Origin: Streptomyces flavotricini
Lineage (GTDB): Bacteria; Actinomycetota; Actinomycetes; Streptomycetales; Streptomycetaceae
Direction of reading: 5' to 3'
Assembly (NCBI RefSeq): GCF_020639365.1
Contig: NZ_JAINUL010000001.1
Coordinates: forward strand, 7,571,632-7,635,631
Length of the DNA stretch: 64,000 nt
The stretch's first letter is position 1, and every line of letters begins with the position of its first letter. The position numbers and the translations under genes were made by a program. Shown here one piece after another: positions 7,190-16,915 of this stretch. The notes under the pieces are model-generated. The model was not told the DNA's origin. It worked only from the letters and a program-made list of their open reading frames with translations, and searched no databases.

Positions 7190-8722
7190 TCAGGAGCGGC
7201 GGAGGGCGGACGGCGCGTACGGGGCCGCGTCGTTCCGGGACGCGCCGAGCGGGCGGCGCGGCGCGGTCAGGGCCACCGGTCGCCGGAAGGAACCGTGCCG
7301 GGCGATCTCCCGGACCGTCGAACGCAGCGCTTCCTGGAAGTCGTCCATGGTGCGGCGCGCGGCGGCGGTGTCCACGTAGATCGAGTTCATGTGCAGACCG
7401 TCGGCGTCCCGCTGGAACCAGGAACAGGCGCCGTTGGCCCGGGCCGACCACACGTGCGAGGTCGGCCGCCAGTCCTCGTGCCGCTCGGCGCCGGGACACT
7501 TGCGGATGTCGATGTACGAGAAGAAGTTCACCGGGTAGGGCCAGGAGCGCGCGGCGAACTCGGCGGGCGCCAGCAGCTGCCAGGCCCGTACGAACGGCAC
7601 GTCGATGTGCTCCATCATCTCGCCGAAGCCGGCCCGCACCGCCGCCATCACCTGGGTGAAGTCCCGGCCCGGCGACGCGTCGAACTCGATGGGCATGGTG
7701 TTGACGAACCAGCCCACCGAGTTCGCCCAGCCGGCCCGCCCGCGCTCGCTGACCGGCATGAAACCCCGGTACACGCCGGGTCCGCCCGCCTCGCGCAGGC
7801 AGACCGCGACGGCCGCGAGGACCCCCATGAACGGCTTGCCGTCCACCACACGGCAGGCCTTCTCGAACACCTCGGCCTCGGCCGCGTCCAGCAGCGGCGA
7901 GGCCTCGTTGACGATCGGGTACATCCGGTCCGGCTCCACGCCGAGCTCGAGCGGGAACCGGGGGAAGAACTCGCCGCCGCCGCGGGCCATGAAGGACTTC
8001 CAGTAGCCGAGGCGTTCGTCGTCGTCGGCGATGGAGAGGTAGCGGCGGCGCTGCTCCTCGGCGAAGTCCAGGTAGCTCGGCGCGGGCGGCAGATCGATCT
8101 CCTCGCCGCGGCACAGCGCCTCGTACCCGTTCTGCACCTCGTGCACGACGATCGGCATCGACAGGCCGTCGCAGACGATGTGGTCGAAGGCCAGGTAGAC
8201 GGTCGTGGAGTCCTCGCGCAGCACGGCGCCCATGGTGAACAGCGGCCAGGACAGGGTGTCGATGCTGCGCTTGAACCGGTCGACGAGGAAGCCGCGCAGG
8301 GCCTCGGACGAATCGAAGTCGGCCACGGGTACGACGTCGAGGGCGAGTTCGGCGGCGGCGATCGGTTCGCACGCCAACTCTCCCGCGAGTCGGCGGAATT
8401 CACACCGCAGTACCTCGTGCCGGCGTACGAAGGCCAGCAGGGAACGCGTCAGGGCCCGCTCGTCCAGCACGCCCTTGACCTCGAAGGTGACCGCGATCCA
8501 CGACGCGACGGGATCGTCGGCGCCGCGGCTCTCCTCGGCGACGGTGAAGTGCTTGTCCTGGTTGAACGAAGCCCTCCTGCCCGCCGCATCGGCCGGCACA
8601 CCGCGTGGCGCATCACCCGTGCCGCCGGTGTCCGGCGCCGCCGGCCCGGCCGTGGACCGCAACCGCCACTCGACGACCCGTCCCGGTGCCATCTGGTGCA
8701 TCTCCAGAGGAAACTGCCGCAT
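7190..8722 (-). CDS. Stand-alone condensation-domain (acyltransferase-like) protein
   Basis: A 510-aa single condensation-type domain without adenylation or carrier domains. The catalytic HHxxxDG motif reads DHIVCDG near residue 175: the second, catalytic His and the DG are kept while the first is Asp. The later NSVGWFVNTMP segment corresponds to the conserved floor-loop region. Such free-standing enzymes acylate small molecules or carrier-bound substrates, or condense them (PapA5-like or free NRPS C domains). No NRPS gene is in the window. It lies downstream of, and parallel to, the FtsX-type exporter operon, 151 bp away, hinting that its product may be exported; this is inference. Confidence 0.8.
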   Translation of the reverse strand: MRQFPLEMHQMAPGRVVEWRLRSTAGPAAPDTGGTGDAPRGVPADAAGRRASFNQDKHFTVAEESRGADDPVASWIAVTFEVKGVLDERALTRSLLAFVRRHEVLRCEFRRLAGELACEPIAAAELALDVVPVADFDSSEALRGFLVDRFKRSIDTLSWPLFTMGAVLREDSTTVYLAFDHIVCDGLSMPIVVHEVQNGYEALCRGEEIDLPPAPSYLDFAEEQRRRYLSIADDDERLGYWKSFMARGGGEFFPRFPLELGVEPDRMYPIVNEASPLLDAAEAEVFEKACRVVDGKPFMGVLAAVAVCLREAGGPGVYRGFMPVSERGRAGWANSVGWFVNTMPIEFDASPGRDFTQVMAAVRAGFGEMMEHIDVPFVRAWQLLAPAEFAARSWPYPVNFFSYIDIRKCPGAERHEDWRPTSHVWSARANGACSWFQRDADGLHMNSIYVDTAAARRTMDDFQEALRSTVREIARHGSFRRPVALTAPRRPLGASRNDAAPYAPSALRRS

Positions 8723-8873
8723 TCCGTCATCCCTTCGCCCCCAGAGTCAACCCCGAGGCCCTAACGACACCCGCCCCACGGAAGTGACGCCCACCAGTTC
8801 GTTCACCGGTCGTGGCATCGCGCGTGCCGGGGCTCCCCGGGCCGGGGGTCACTCCGGTGACCCGTACGGCGGC

Positions 8874-9854
8874 TCAGGCGCGCCGGTCGTCGGGGTCCTC
8901 CGCGGTGTCGGGGCGGACCTCGATGTGGTCCGCGGCCAGGTCGACCGCGACGCGGTGTTCCATGCCGAGGGCCTCCAGGAACTTGTGCGGGAGCTGGACA
9001 CGGCCCGTCCGGTCCAGCATCACGTACTCGCGCTCGCTCACCGACTCCGCGCCGTGCTCGTCCGTGACCGTGCGGCGCAGCACCTCGCTGCTGGTACGGC
9101 CGTCGCGGATCGCCACCGTACGGCGGACCTCGCCCGCGACGAGCGGGTCGTGCGTCACGATGACCACGGTGGCGCCGAGCTCCCGGTTGACGGTGCGGAA
9201 CGCCTCGAAGATGGCGGCTCCCGTCTCGGAGTCGAGCTCGCCGGTGGGCTCGTCGGCCAGCAGGACCGCCGGGTCGTTGGCCATGGCCACGGCGATGGCC
9301 ACCCGCTGCTGCTGGCCGCCGGAGAGCTCGGCGGGACGCCGGTCCGCGAGATCGGCGATCTCCAGCGCCTCCAGGAGACGGGTGACCCGGTCCGCCTGGC
9401 GGGCCGCCGCGCCGCCGCGACCGCGCCGCCCCTTCAACTGCATCGGCAGGGCGATGTTCTGAGCTGCCGTCAGGAACGGCAGGAGGTTGCGGGCGGTCTG
9501 CTGCCAAACGAAGCCCACCGCCTCGCGCCGGTAGCGGAGCCGGTCCTTCGCCGACATCCCGAGCAGGTCGAAGCCCTCGACCGTGGCCGAACCGGCCGTG
9601 GGGACGTCCAGCCCGGCCAGGATGTTCAGCAGGGTGGACTTGCCGCTGCCGGAAGCGCCGACCAGCGCGACCAGGTCGCCCCGCTGGACGGTCAGCTCCA
9701 GGCCCTGCAGCGCCTGCACCTCGACCCCGTCGGCGCTGAAGATGCGGACCAGGCGGTCGCAGGCGATGGCGGTGTCGGCCCGACCGGTGCGCGGTGCGGC
9801 GGCGGCCAGGGCCTGCCGGCGCAGGTCCTCGTACGTCGGCTGGTCGCTGTTCAA
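8874..9854 (-). CDS. ABC exporter ATPase (MacB/LolD type) with AbrB-like C-terminal tail
   Basis: A 326-aa ATPase with Walker A GASGSGKST, Q-loop WQQTARNLLPF, signature LSGGQQQRV, Walker B VLLADEPTGE and H-loop VTHDP. After the ATPase core a tail of about 70 residues contains YVMLDRTGRVQLPHKFLEAL, which resembles a swapped-hairpin AbrB/SpoVT motif and is unusual on an ABC ATPase. The start is a TTG at 9854 that overlaps the permease stop (TTGA), with GGGAG 9 nt upstream; no ATG or GTG fits better. It would energise the two FtsX-type permeases encoded upstream. Confidence 0.85.
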   Translation of the reverse strand: MNSDQPTYEDLRRQALAAAAPRTGRADTAIACDRLVRIFSADGVEVQALQGLELTVQRGDLVALVGASGSGKSTLLNILAGLDVPTAGSATVEGFDLLGMSAKDRLRYRREAVGFVWQQTARNLLPFLTAAQNIALPMQLKGRRGRGGAAARQADRVTRLLEALEIADLADRRPAELSGGQQQRVAIAVAMANDPAVLLADEPTGELDSETGAAIFEAFRTVNRELGATVVIVTHDPLVAGEVRRTVAIRDGRTSSEVLRRTVTDEHGAESVSEREYVMLDRTGRVQLPHKFLEALGMEHRVAVDLAADHIEVRPDTAEDPDDRRA

Positions 9855-12703
9855 CGCTGGTCTCCCGCTCTCAACTCGGTGGTGATCTGGCGCCGCCCGG
9901 ATATCGCCGCCTCGGCGAGCACGGCCACGGTGACCAGGAAGGCCAGTCCCAGTGCCTGGGTCAGCAGGGGCGGTGCCGTCAGGCGCAGCCCCGTCGGCAC
10001 CGTCGAGCCGACGAGGGCGGACAGGTCCATGGCCGGGCCCAGCAGGGCGACGGCCGCGGCGGCGACGAGTGCCCCGCCGAGGGTGGCGGCCAGCGCCTGG
10101 GGCAGCGCCTCCGTCAGGATCAGCCGGATGCCGTCGCGGGGACGGAGCCCCATGGTGCGCAACCGCGCCAGCAGCGCGGCGCGTTCGGGCGCCGCCCGTA
10201 CCAGCGTGAGCAGGACGGCCAGCAGCGCGAAGCCCGCGGCCCCGGCCACCGATGCCCAGAACAGCCGGCCCGCCGACCGCTGGAGCGGGTCGCTGCCCAG
10301 CTCGGCGGCGGTGTCGGCACTGGTACGGACGGTGAACCGCGCGGCGGTCCCCGCCGGGGCGGTCGCCCGGACGGCCTCGCGCAGCCGGTCCCCGTCGACT
10401 GCTCCGGTCGCGAGCCACCGGTCCGGATGCCCGGTCTTGGGCAGGCGTGCGGTGGTCGGCCCGGCGGGCAGGACGACCACGGCGCCGCCCGTCCCGGGGC
10501 GTACCGGGGTCCCCTCGACCACGCCGACGGAACCGATCTGCAGCTCGCCGCCGTCGCCGAACGACAGCCGGTAGGTGCCGGCCTCCGCCAGCTTGGCCAG
10601 GTCGCTGCTGAACAGCGCCGGCAGGGGGGCGCCGGCGCCCGGGTCCTTGGCGAGCAGCGCGGGGTCGAACCGGCCTCGTCCGATGGTCCCGGCCAGCTCC
10701 GCGTACGCCACCGGATCGGCGACGACCACCGTGACCTGGGTGGAGCCCTGGACGGTGCCGAACACGAACGCCTTGTCGTCCGTCCACACGCCGACCGACG
10801 TCCGTACGCCGGGCAGCGCGGCGGCGGCCTCGGTCATCGCCGGGGGCAGGGTGCCCCCGTACGGCGCCGAGATCTGGACGTCCCCGCCGACGGCGAGGCG
10901 GGCCACTCGAAGCCGGCCGGTGTCCACCGCGTCGAGCACCGTGGCCCCGAACCCGCCCGTGGTGACGGCCAGCAGCAGGGCGATCAGCGGCAGCACCGAG
11001 GGGCGCGCCCGGCCGCCGGTGCCCCGGGCGGCGCGGGCCAGGCCGAGGAAGCCGATCAGGCCGGGCCGCCGCCCGGCCGCCCGGGCCAGTACCCCGACCA
11101 GGACGGGCTGGAGCCGGGCCAAGGCCAGGCCGCCGCACAGCGCGAGCAGCAGCGGGGCGGCGACCAGCAGCGGATCCAGGCCCTCGCCGGCGGGCGCGAC
11201 CCCGCGGCTGCGGACTTCGAACACGGCCGCCGCGGTGGCGGCGACGGCCAGCAGCTCGGCCACCAGCCGGCGCCGCGGGGCCGGCCCGCGCCGCCGTGCG
11301 GACAGCAGTACGGCGGCCCGTACGGGGAAGGCCAGCAGCGCCAGCAGGGTGACGGCGGCGGCCGCGAGCAGGGACGCGGTCCCGCGCGGCGTCGGCAGCA
11401 GCCACAGCGCGAGGGCGGTCGCCAGGGCGGCGGCGGGCAGTACGGTCACCGCGCCCTCGCCGAGCAGCCGGCCGACGATCCCGCGGGGCGAGCCGCCGCG
11501 GGCCAGCAGCAGCCGCAGCTCCGACTCCCGCCGGTCCCCGGTCAGCGCGGCGGCCAGGCAGAACACCACGGCCGCCACCCCGGCGACCCCCGCCGGGCCG
11601 ATCGCGGCGAGCGGCGCGACCGCCTGCTGCCGGGCCTCGGCCTGCTTGAACAGCTCCGGAAGCCGGGAGGTGATCCGCAGGTCGCTCCGCCGGGTGCTGC
11701 CGCGCAGGGCGGAGGCGGTCGGGCCGCCCACGTACGAGGCGATCTCCCGGGCGACGTCGGGCAGCAGGTCGGCGCGGAGCCGGCCGGTGTCCACCGGGAG
11801 CCGCCAGAAGTCCTCGGCGCCCTCGCCCCACAGCGCGAGCCGGTCGAGCCGGTCGGGCCCGACCAGGGCGGCGGTCTGCCAGTACCGCTGCGGCGGCACG
11901 CTGGGGGTGTTGGCCTGGCAGGCGCGGGTGAGGCAGGGCAGCCCGGCCCAGAAGACGTCGTCCTCGTCGGTGGCCCGGTAGAGGCCGACGATCTCGGCGC
12001 TCATCGGTTCGGAGTTGCTGGCGAAGGACTCCAGCACGGTGCCGACCCGGACGCCGAGGGTCTGCGCGGCCTGCCGGGACAGTGCGATCGGCACGGGCCC
12101 GTCCGGGGCGCCGCCGCTCGGCCAGCGCCCCTCCACCAGCTCGGTGTGTGCGGCGGCGTCCCGCAGGTACAGCAGGTCCATCCGCGGCGGGACGCCGTCG
12201 GGGCTGGGCAGTCCGGGGTTGGCGAGGTCGCGCTGCTTGGACGCCTGGGTGCCGTGGACGACCCCCGAGGGGGCGATGGCGAAGCCGGCGCCGGTACGGG
12301 CGAGCAGCGCGTTCCGTACCGAGTCCAGGTTCTCGGTTGACTGGTCCCCGTACCGGGCGGTGGAGGTGGCGAGCAGGCTCGTCGCGACGGGACCGCGGTC
12401 GTGGAGGAAGGAGCGCAGGGCCTGATCGGCGCCCCGGTCCACGGCGCGCGGCAGGGAGGCCGCCAGCAGTACGGCGACGAAGGCGAGGGCCGTGGCGAGC
12501 AGGGCGCTCGACGGCGCCGTCCGCAGCCGGGTCCGCACCCACGGCGCCGGCCGTACGGCGGACGGAGCTCCGGTCCGTGCCCCGGAGGGGGCCGTCGGCC
12601 GTGCCCCGGGCCCTCGGGCGGGACCGGACGCCGGAGCGTGGTCCGGCGGGCCGTCCGGTGCGCCGTGCCGCGCGCTGTCCGGGGTGTCTGCGGGCCTGGT
12701 CAC
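9851..12703 (-). CDS. FtsX-like ABC exporter permease 1
   Basis: 950 aa. A Pro/Ala-rich N-terminal tail is followed by one transmembrane helix (ALLATALAFVAVLLAASL), a large extracytoplasmic domain, then clustered helices in the FtsX arrangement, with a second periplasmic-type region and a final three-helix bundle ending TVAVLAEAAISGRRQITTEL. GTG at 12703 overlaps the stop of the upstream permease (GTGA) and is preceded by GGAGGAGCT. With the other permease it probably forms a heterodimeric MacB/LolCDE-like mechanotransmission exporter for a lipophilic or peptide substrate. Confidence 0.85.
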   Translation of the reverse strand: MTRPADTPDSARHGAPDGPPDHAPASGPARGPGARPTAPSGARTGAPSAVRPAPWVRTRLRTAPSSALLATALAFVAVLLAASLPRAVDRGADQALRSFLHDRGPVATSLLATSTARYGDQSTENLDSVRNALLARTGAGFAIAPSGVVHGTQASKQRDLANPGLPSPDGVPPRMDLLYLRDAAAHTELVEGRWPSGGAPDGPVPIALSRQAAQTLGVRVGTVLESFASNSEPMSAEIVGLYRATDEDDVFWAGLPCLTRACQANTPSVPPQRYWQTAALVGPDRLDRLALWGEGAEDFWRLPVDTGRLRADLLPDVAREIASYVGGPTASALRGSTRRSDLRITSRLPELFKQAEARQQAVAPLAAIGPAGVAGVAAVVFCLAAALTGDRRESELRLLLARGGSPRGIVGRLLGEGAVTVLPAAALATALALWLLPTPRGTASLLAAAAVTLLALLAFPVRAAVLLSARRRGPAPRRRLVAELLAVAATAAAVFEVRSRGVAPAGEGLDPLLVAAPLLLALCGGLALARLQPVLVGVLARAAGRRPGLIGFLGLARAARGTGGRARPSVLPLIALLLAVTTGGFGATVLDAVDTGRLRVARLAVGGDVQISAPYGGTLPPAMTEAAAALPGVRTSVGVWTDDKAFVFGTVQGSTQVTVVVADPVAYAELAGTIGRGRFDPALLAKDPGAGAPLPALFSSDLAKLAEAGTYRLSFGDGGELQIGSVGVVEGTPVRPGTGGAVVVLPAGPTTARLPKTGHPDRWLATGAVDGDRLREAVRATAPAGTAARFTVRTSADTAAELGSDPLQRSAGRLFWASVAGAAGFALLAVLLTLVRAAPERAALLARLRTMGLRPRDGIRLILTEALPQALAATLGGALVAAAAVALLGPAMDLSALVGSTVPTGLRLTAPPLLTQALGLAFLVTVAVLAEAAISGRRQITTELRAGDQR

Positions 12704-15700
12704 AGCTCCTCCACGTGCCGCAGCCGGGCGGCCGCGTTCGAGACGTTCCGGTCGCGGCGGCCGCCGAGCACCGCCGACAGCAGCGGCACCGCCGCGATCG
12801 CGACGGTCAGCAGCAGGGTCGTGCCGTTCGGCAGGTCGACGATCACCTGCGGCACCGGGCGGCGCGCGGCGGGCGTCAGCACCACCAGCGGCACCACCAG
12901 ATGGACGATCGCGGCGCCCAGCCCGACCCCGACGGCGCAGCCGAGCCCGACCAGCAGGCAGCTCTCGGCGGCCGCGGTCCGGGCCAGGGTCCGTCCGGGC
13001 GAACCGAGCGCCAGCAGGACCGCCGACTCCCGGGCCCGCTCGCGGGCGCCCGCCGCCGCGGAGGCGGCGAAGCCGATCGCCGCCAGTACCGCGCAGGCGG
13101 CGGCGAGGGCGGCCAGCGCGCTCTGCGGGCCGGCGCTCAGCGGGTCGTCCAGCAGCCCGGCGGCCACCTCCTCGCGCAGCCGCACCTGCTGCACCCCGGC
13201 GCCGGCCCGCAGTTCGGCGGCGGCGCGTGCCGGAGCGGTGTCGTCGGCGGACTTCGCGGGCAGCCACCACTCGGTGGGCGCGGGCAGTTCCCGTGCCCCG
13301 CCCGCCGCCAACAGGCGCCCCACGGTGCCCAGATCGACGGCGAGAGCGGTGTCCCCGGCCACGGGCAGCGAGCCGATCGCGGCGGTGATCCGCACCGGCA
13401 CCGAGACGCCGCCCAGCGGTACGGGGATCAGGTCGCCGACGGCCCCGCCGACCCCGGCGAGGTAGGCGCGGGTGGCGATCCCCGGCACCTCGGCGGCGCC
13501 CCGCGTACCGGGCGGGGTCAGCGCCAGCTGGATTCCGCCCTTGGCTTCGTGGCCGCCCCGGTAGCGCAGTTTCATCAGCTCCGAGCCGTCCTGCGGGCCC
13601 GGCAGCAGCTCCGCGGCGGGGGAGCCGTCGGTGAGCGCGGGTGCGGACAGCGTCCAGCCGGCCGCGGCCGCCACCGGTTCGGCCCGTCCGGCCGAGGTGT
13701 CGGACGCGGCCAGCCGGCGTACGGTCAACTCCGCTGAGCCGGGACCGGATTCACCCGAACCGAAGTCCGAGCCCTCCTCGCCCGAGCCGTACGACACCGC
13801 GATGCCGGCCAGGGTCAGCGGAGCCGCGGCGGAACCGAGCGGGGCGCCGGTCAGCGCGCCGAGGTCCACCGAGGCGGTGGCGTCGCCGGTCCCGGGCAGC
13901 TGGACCATCGAGGTCCGGTAGGTCAGCCCGAACCGGTCGCGCACCAGCAGCCCGATCCCGGGACGACCGCTGCCCCGGCCGGACACCCGCAGCTCCACGT
14001 CGAGGTCGATGCGCTCAGGCTTCCCGGGCAGGGCGATGCCGCCCGCGCCGGAGGCGCCCGCCGCCGACAGGGGCGCGAAGAGCTCCCGCATCCCGCGTCC
14101 GTCGCGCAGGTCGGCGCGCAGCGGCACCCGTTCGGCCACGGCCGAGGCGTCCAGCGCGAGCACCTGCGCGGCCCGCCCGCCCGGCAGTTCCTGGGGCCCC
14201 CGGATCACCGGGATCACGCCCTCGCCGCCGGGCAGCGCCGCGTACCGGCCGCCCTGGCCCATCGCGGGCAGGTCGCTGCCGGAGACCCGCAGCCCCCCGG
14301 CGGTGGCGAACTCGGCCTGGTCGCGCTGGGAAGCGGACCAGGCCGTGTGCTGGCCGAGGGCCAGGACTCCGCTGGAGACGGCGAGTACGAGCAGCAGGAC
14401 GGGCCCCGTGGCCCGCCCGGGCCGGCGGGCGAGCTGCCAGCCCACGAGCGCCGGGCCGAGTCCGCGGCCCCGGGCGGCGATCCGCCCGCCCAGCCGCGCG
14501 GCGAACGGCAGCAGCCGCAGCACCAGCAGGGTGCCCGCGCACAGGGCCAGCGTCGGCGCGGCCACCAGCACCGGGTCCACGCCGATCGGTCCGCCGCCGG
14601 CCGCCGGGCCGGCCGTGAGCCCGTCGCCGCTGTGCTGCGACAGCTGCTGGTAGGCGAGCGCGGCGAAGGCCACGAGAGCCAGGTCGGCGCCCGAGCGGGC
14701 GGCTCCGGCGACCAGGGCCTGACGGCGTCCGCTGCGGCGCAGGGCGGCTGCCGCCACCCCGCGCAGTACGGCGGGCAGCGCGGCCAGCAGCACGCAGGCC
14801 AGGGCGCAGCCGGCCGCGACGGGCCACAGCAGCCAGCTGCCGGAGGTGTCGAACGGCACCCGCGCGAGCGGGCCGAACCCGCCGAGCAGGCGCAGCAGCG
14901 GCGGGGTGAGCAGCGGCGCGAGGACGGCGGCGGGCAGGGCGAGCAGCAGCGCCTCGGCCGCGCTGAGCGCGCCGAGGCGGCGGCGGGAGGCGCCGCGGGC
15001 GGCGAGCAGCACGCGCTCGCCCTCCTGGCGCTCCGTCAGGAGGTGTGCGACGAGCAGCAGGGCGGCTCCGGCGAGGACGGCCAGCTGCAGCGCGCCGATG
15101 AGCAGGGTGGAGCGGGCGACCAGTTGGGCGGAAGCCAGTTCGCCGAGGAATTCGGGCAGTTCGGTCCTGGCCTGGAGGGACTTGGTGCGCTTCAACGCTT
15201 CGGAGGCCGCGGCCGTACGGCCGCGGATCGCCTCCGCCTCGGAGCTGCCGGTGCTGGCGAGGTCAGGGGTGAGCAGCGAGCCGCGGTTGTTCTGCACCAG
15301 CCCGCCCGCGGTGAAGGCCGTGTCGTCCACGAGCAGCGGGCCGTACGTGGTGAAACTGCCGACCTGGAGTTCCCGGCCGCCGAGCGGGTCGAGCCGCCAG
15401 TAGGGTGCTTCGGGGTCGGCCGCCCGGTAGACGCCGGTGACCAGCACGGTCAGCGGGGCGCCGCCGTACCGGTCGTCGAGCCGTACCTCGGCGGGCAGTG
15501 CCTGCGGGCTCAGCCCGAGCCGGGTCAGTGCCGCCCGGGGGACGGCCACCGGTGTCCGGCCGCCCGGGGCGCCGACGGCCTCGGGCCACTGGCCCGCCAG
15601 CAGCTTCACGTTCTTGTGGTCGAGGGCGGCGAGCAGCGTGAGGTCGGCGTCCCGGCCGGGAGTGCGCGCGCCGGGGAGCCCGTACGAACGGCTGCGCGCC

Positions 15701-15984
15701 ATGCTCTCGACGGCGACGGGCAGCCGGCCGAACAGCTCGCCGGCGAAGGCCCGTACGGCCTCGTCGTCCTTGGAGCGGTCGGCCGTGGTGTGCTCGCCGG
15801 TCACCAGGACGGTGGTCCGGGCCCGGTCGGGCCCCTGCAGGGCCTGGCGCAGCCCGGCCTCGCCCACGCCGCGGGTGAACGCGGACAGTGCGGTCAGCAC
15901 GGTCGTGGTGATCAGTACGGTCAGCAGCACGGCGGCCGCGAGCGGCACTCGCCCGCGCAGCCGACGCACGACGAAGCCGAGCAT
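12700..15984 (-). CDS. FtsX-like ABC exporter permease 2
   Basis: 1094 aa, starting MLGFVVRRLRGRVPLAAAVL with a first helix at about 13-35, a large extracytoplasmic domain, a central group of helices (ALQLAVLAGAALLLVAHLL, an FtsX core) and a C-terminal group (FAASAAAGARERARESAVLL, then LLVGLGCAVGVGLGAAIVHL). It is the first gene of the leftward permease-permease-ATPase operon and is divergent from a second ATPase gene at 16182. The two FtsX proteins are only loosely alike. Substrate unknown; antibiotic or lipoprotein export is the usual role of the family. Confidence 0.87.
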   Translation of the reverse strand: MLGFVVRRLRGRVPLAAAVLLTVLITTTVLTALSAFTRGVGEAGLRQALQGPDRARTTVLVTGEHTTADRSKDDEAVRAFAGELFGRLPVAVESMARSRSYGLPGARTPGRDADLTLLAALDHKNVKLLAGQWPEAVGAPGGRTPVAVPRAALTRLGLSPQALPAEVRLDDRYGGAPLTVLVTGVYRAADPEAPYWRLDPLGGRELQVGSFTTYGPLLVDDTAFTAGGLVQNNRGSLLTPDLASTGSSEAEAIRGRTAAASEALKRTKSLQARTELPEFLGELASAQLVARSTLLIGALQLAVLAGAALLLVAHLLTERQEGERVLLAARGASRRRLGALSAAEALLLALPAAVLAPLLTPPLLRLLGGFGPLARVPFDTSGSWLLWPVAAGCALACVLLAALPAVLRGVAAAALRRSGRRQALVAGAARSGADLALVAFAALAYQQLSQHSGDGLTAGPAAGGGPIGVDPVLVAAPTLALCAGTLLVLRLLPFAARLGGRIAARGRGLGPALVGWQLARRPGRATGPVLLLVLAVSSGVLALGQHTAWSASQRDQAEFATAGGLRVSGSDLPAMGQGGRYAALPGGEGVIPVIRGPQELPGGRAAQVLALDASAVAERVPLRADLRDGRGMRELFAPLSAAGASGAGGIALPGKPERIDLDVELRVSGRGSGRPGIGLLVRDRFGLTYRTSMVQLPGTGDATASVDLGALTGAPLGSAAAPLTLAGIAVSYGSGEEGSDFGSGESGPGSAELTVRRLAASDTSAGRAEPVAAAAGWTLSAPALTDGSPAAELLPGPQDGSELMKLRYRGGHEAKGGIQLALTPPGTRGAAEVPGIATRAYLAGVGGAVGDLIPVPLGGVSVPVRITAAIGSLPVAGDTALAVDLGTVGRLLAAGGARELPAPTEWWLPAKSADDTAPARAAAELRAGAGVQQVRLREEVAAGLLDDPLSAGPQSALAALAAACAVLAAIGFAASAAAGARERARESAVLLALGSPGRTLARTAAAESCLLVGLGCAVGVGLGAAIVHLVVPLVVLTPAARRPVPQVIVDLPNGTTLLLTVAIAAVPLLSAVLGGRRDRNVSNAAARLRHVEEL

Positions 15985-16042
15985 GTGCCGTTTTCCTCCC
16001 CCATCCGGACCGCTGGCACCGGATAGCGGACGATGCTGTCAG

Positions 16043-16126
16043 ATTCGAACGCGCGACGGAAGGGGCTTGCGCGAAGGGTGGGGCGGATGAACAAATTCGA
16101 AACGAAGCGATTGAGGGCGATTGAGG
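16043..16126. promoter_or_regulatory. Divergent exporter control region with paired ATTCGAA boxes and a 10-bp tandem repeat
   Basis: The 197-bp gap between the divergent permease and ATPase genes contains two ATTCGAA palindromic boxes (16043-16049 and 16095-16101, centres 52 bp apart). It also holds two exact tandem copies of GCGATTGAGG (16107-16126). Such repeated symmetric elements in a shared divergent promoter region are good operator candidates, though no adjacent regulator is encoded. Confidence 0.35.
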
Positions 16127-16181
16127 CGGTTGCGTTGGCCGTCGCGGCGATCGTCGGCAGATTCCAGGGGGAGTCCACACC

Positions 16182-16904
16182 ATGACGGAGAACCAGGTCG
16201 ACACGGCGCAGCCGCCCATGGTCGTGGCGCACGGCCTCCAGCGCAGTTTCGGCAGCGGCGAGCGCGAGGTGCACGCCCTGCGCGGGGTGTCGTTCGAGGT
16301 CGAACGCGGCCGGCTCACCGCCCTCAAGGGCCGCTCCGGCTCCGGCAAGACGACCTTGCTGAACCTGGTCGGCGGCCTCGACACCCCGACCGGCGGCAGC
16401 GTCGTGCTCGACGGCACCGATCTCGCCGGACTGGACGAGGAAGGCCTGCTCGCGCTGCGCCGCGACCGGATCGGCTTCGTGTTCCAGTCCTTCGGGCTGA
16501 TCCCCGTCCTGACCGCGGTCGAGAACGTCGGCGTCCCGATGCGGATGCGGAAGATCCCGGCGAAGCAGCGCGAGGAACGCGCCCGTACCCTGCTCGCGCT
16601 GGTCGGCCTCGCCGACCACGCCGAGCAGCGGCCCGGCGAGCTCTCCGGCGGCCAGCAGCAGCGGGTCGCCGTGGCCCGCGCCCTGGCCAACGAGCCGGCC
16701 CTGATCGTCGCCGACGAGCCCACCGGGCAGCTCGACTCCGAGACGGGCCGCTCGATCATGCAGCTGCTGCGCGCGGTGGTCCGCAGCGAGGGAGTGACCG
16801 CCCTGGTGGCCACCCACGACCCGGCGCTGATCGAACTCGCGGACCGCGTGGTGGAACTGCGCGACGGCCGCATCGTCGACACTTCGGGCACCTCGGACGT
16901 CTGA
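16182..16904 (+). CDS. ABC exporter ATPase (LolD/MacB type)
   Basis: 240 aa. It has Walker A KGRSGSGKTTLL, Q-loop FQSFGLIPVLTAVENV, signature LSGGQQQRV, Walker B LIVADEPTGQLD and H-loop VATHDP, the classic LolD-type length and layout. It is divergent from the FtsX operon, so the locus has two ATPases for two permeases: one in the operon with a tail, and this minimal one. They may form a heterodimer or serve under different conditions. The ATG at 16182 is preceded by GGGGGAGTCCACACC. Confidence 0.92.
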   Translation: MTENQVDTAQPPMVVAHGLQRSFGSGEREVHALRGVSFEVERGRLTALKGRSGSGKTTLLNLVGGLDTPTGGSVVLDGTDLAGLDEEGLLALRRDRIGFVFQSFGLIPVLTAVENVGVPMRMRKIPAKQREERARTLLALVGLADHAEQRPGELSGGQQQRVAVARALANEPALIVADEPTGQLDSETGRSIMQLLRAVVRSEGVTALVATHDPALIELADRVVELRDGRIVDTSGTSDV

Positions 16905-16915
16905 CCGGGCCCCGG

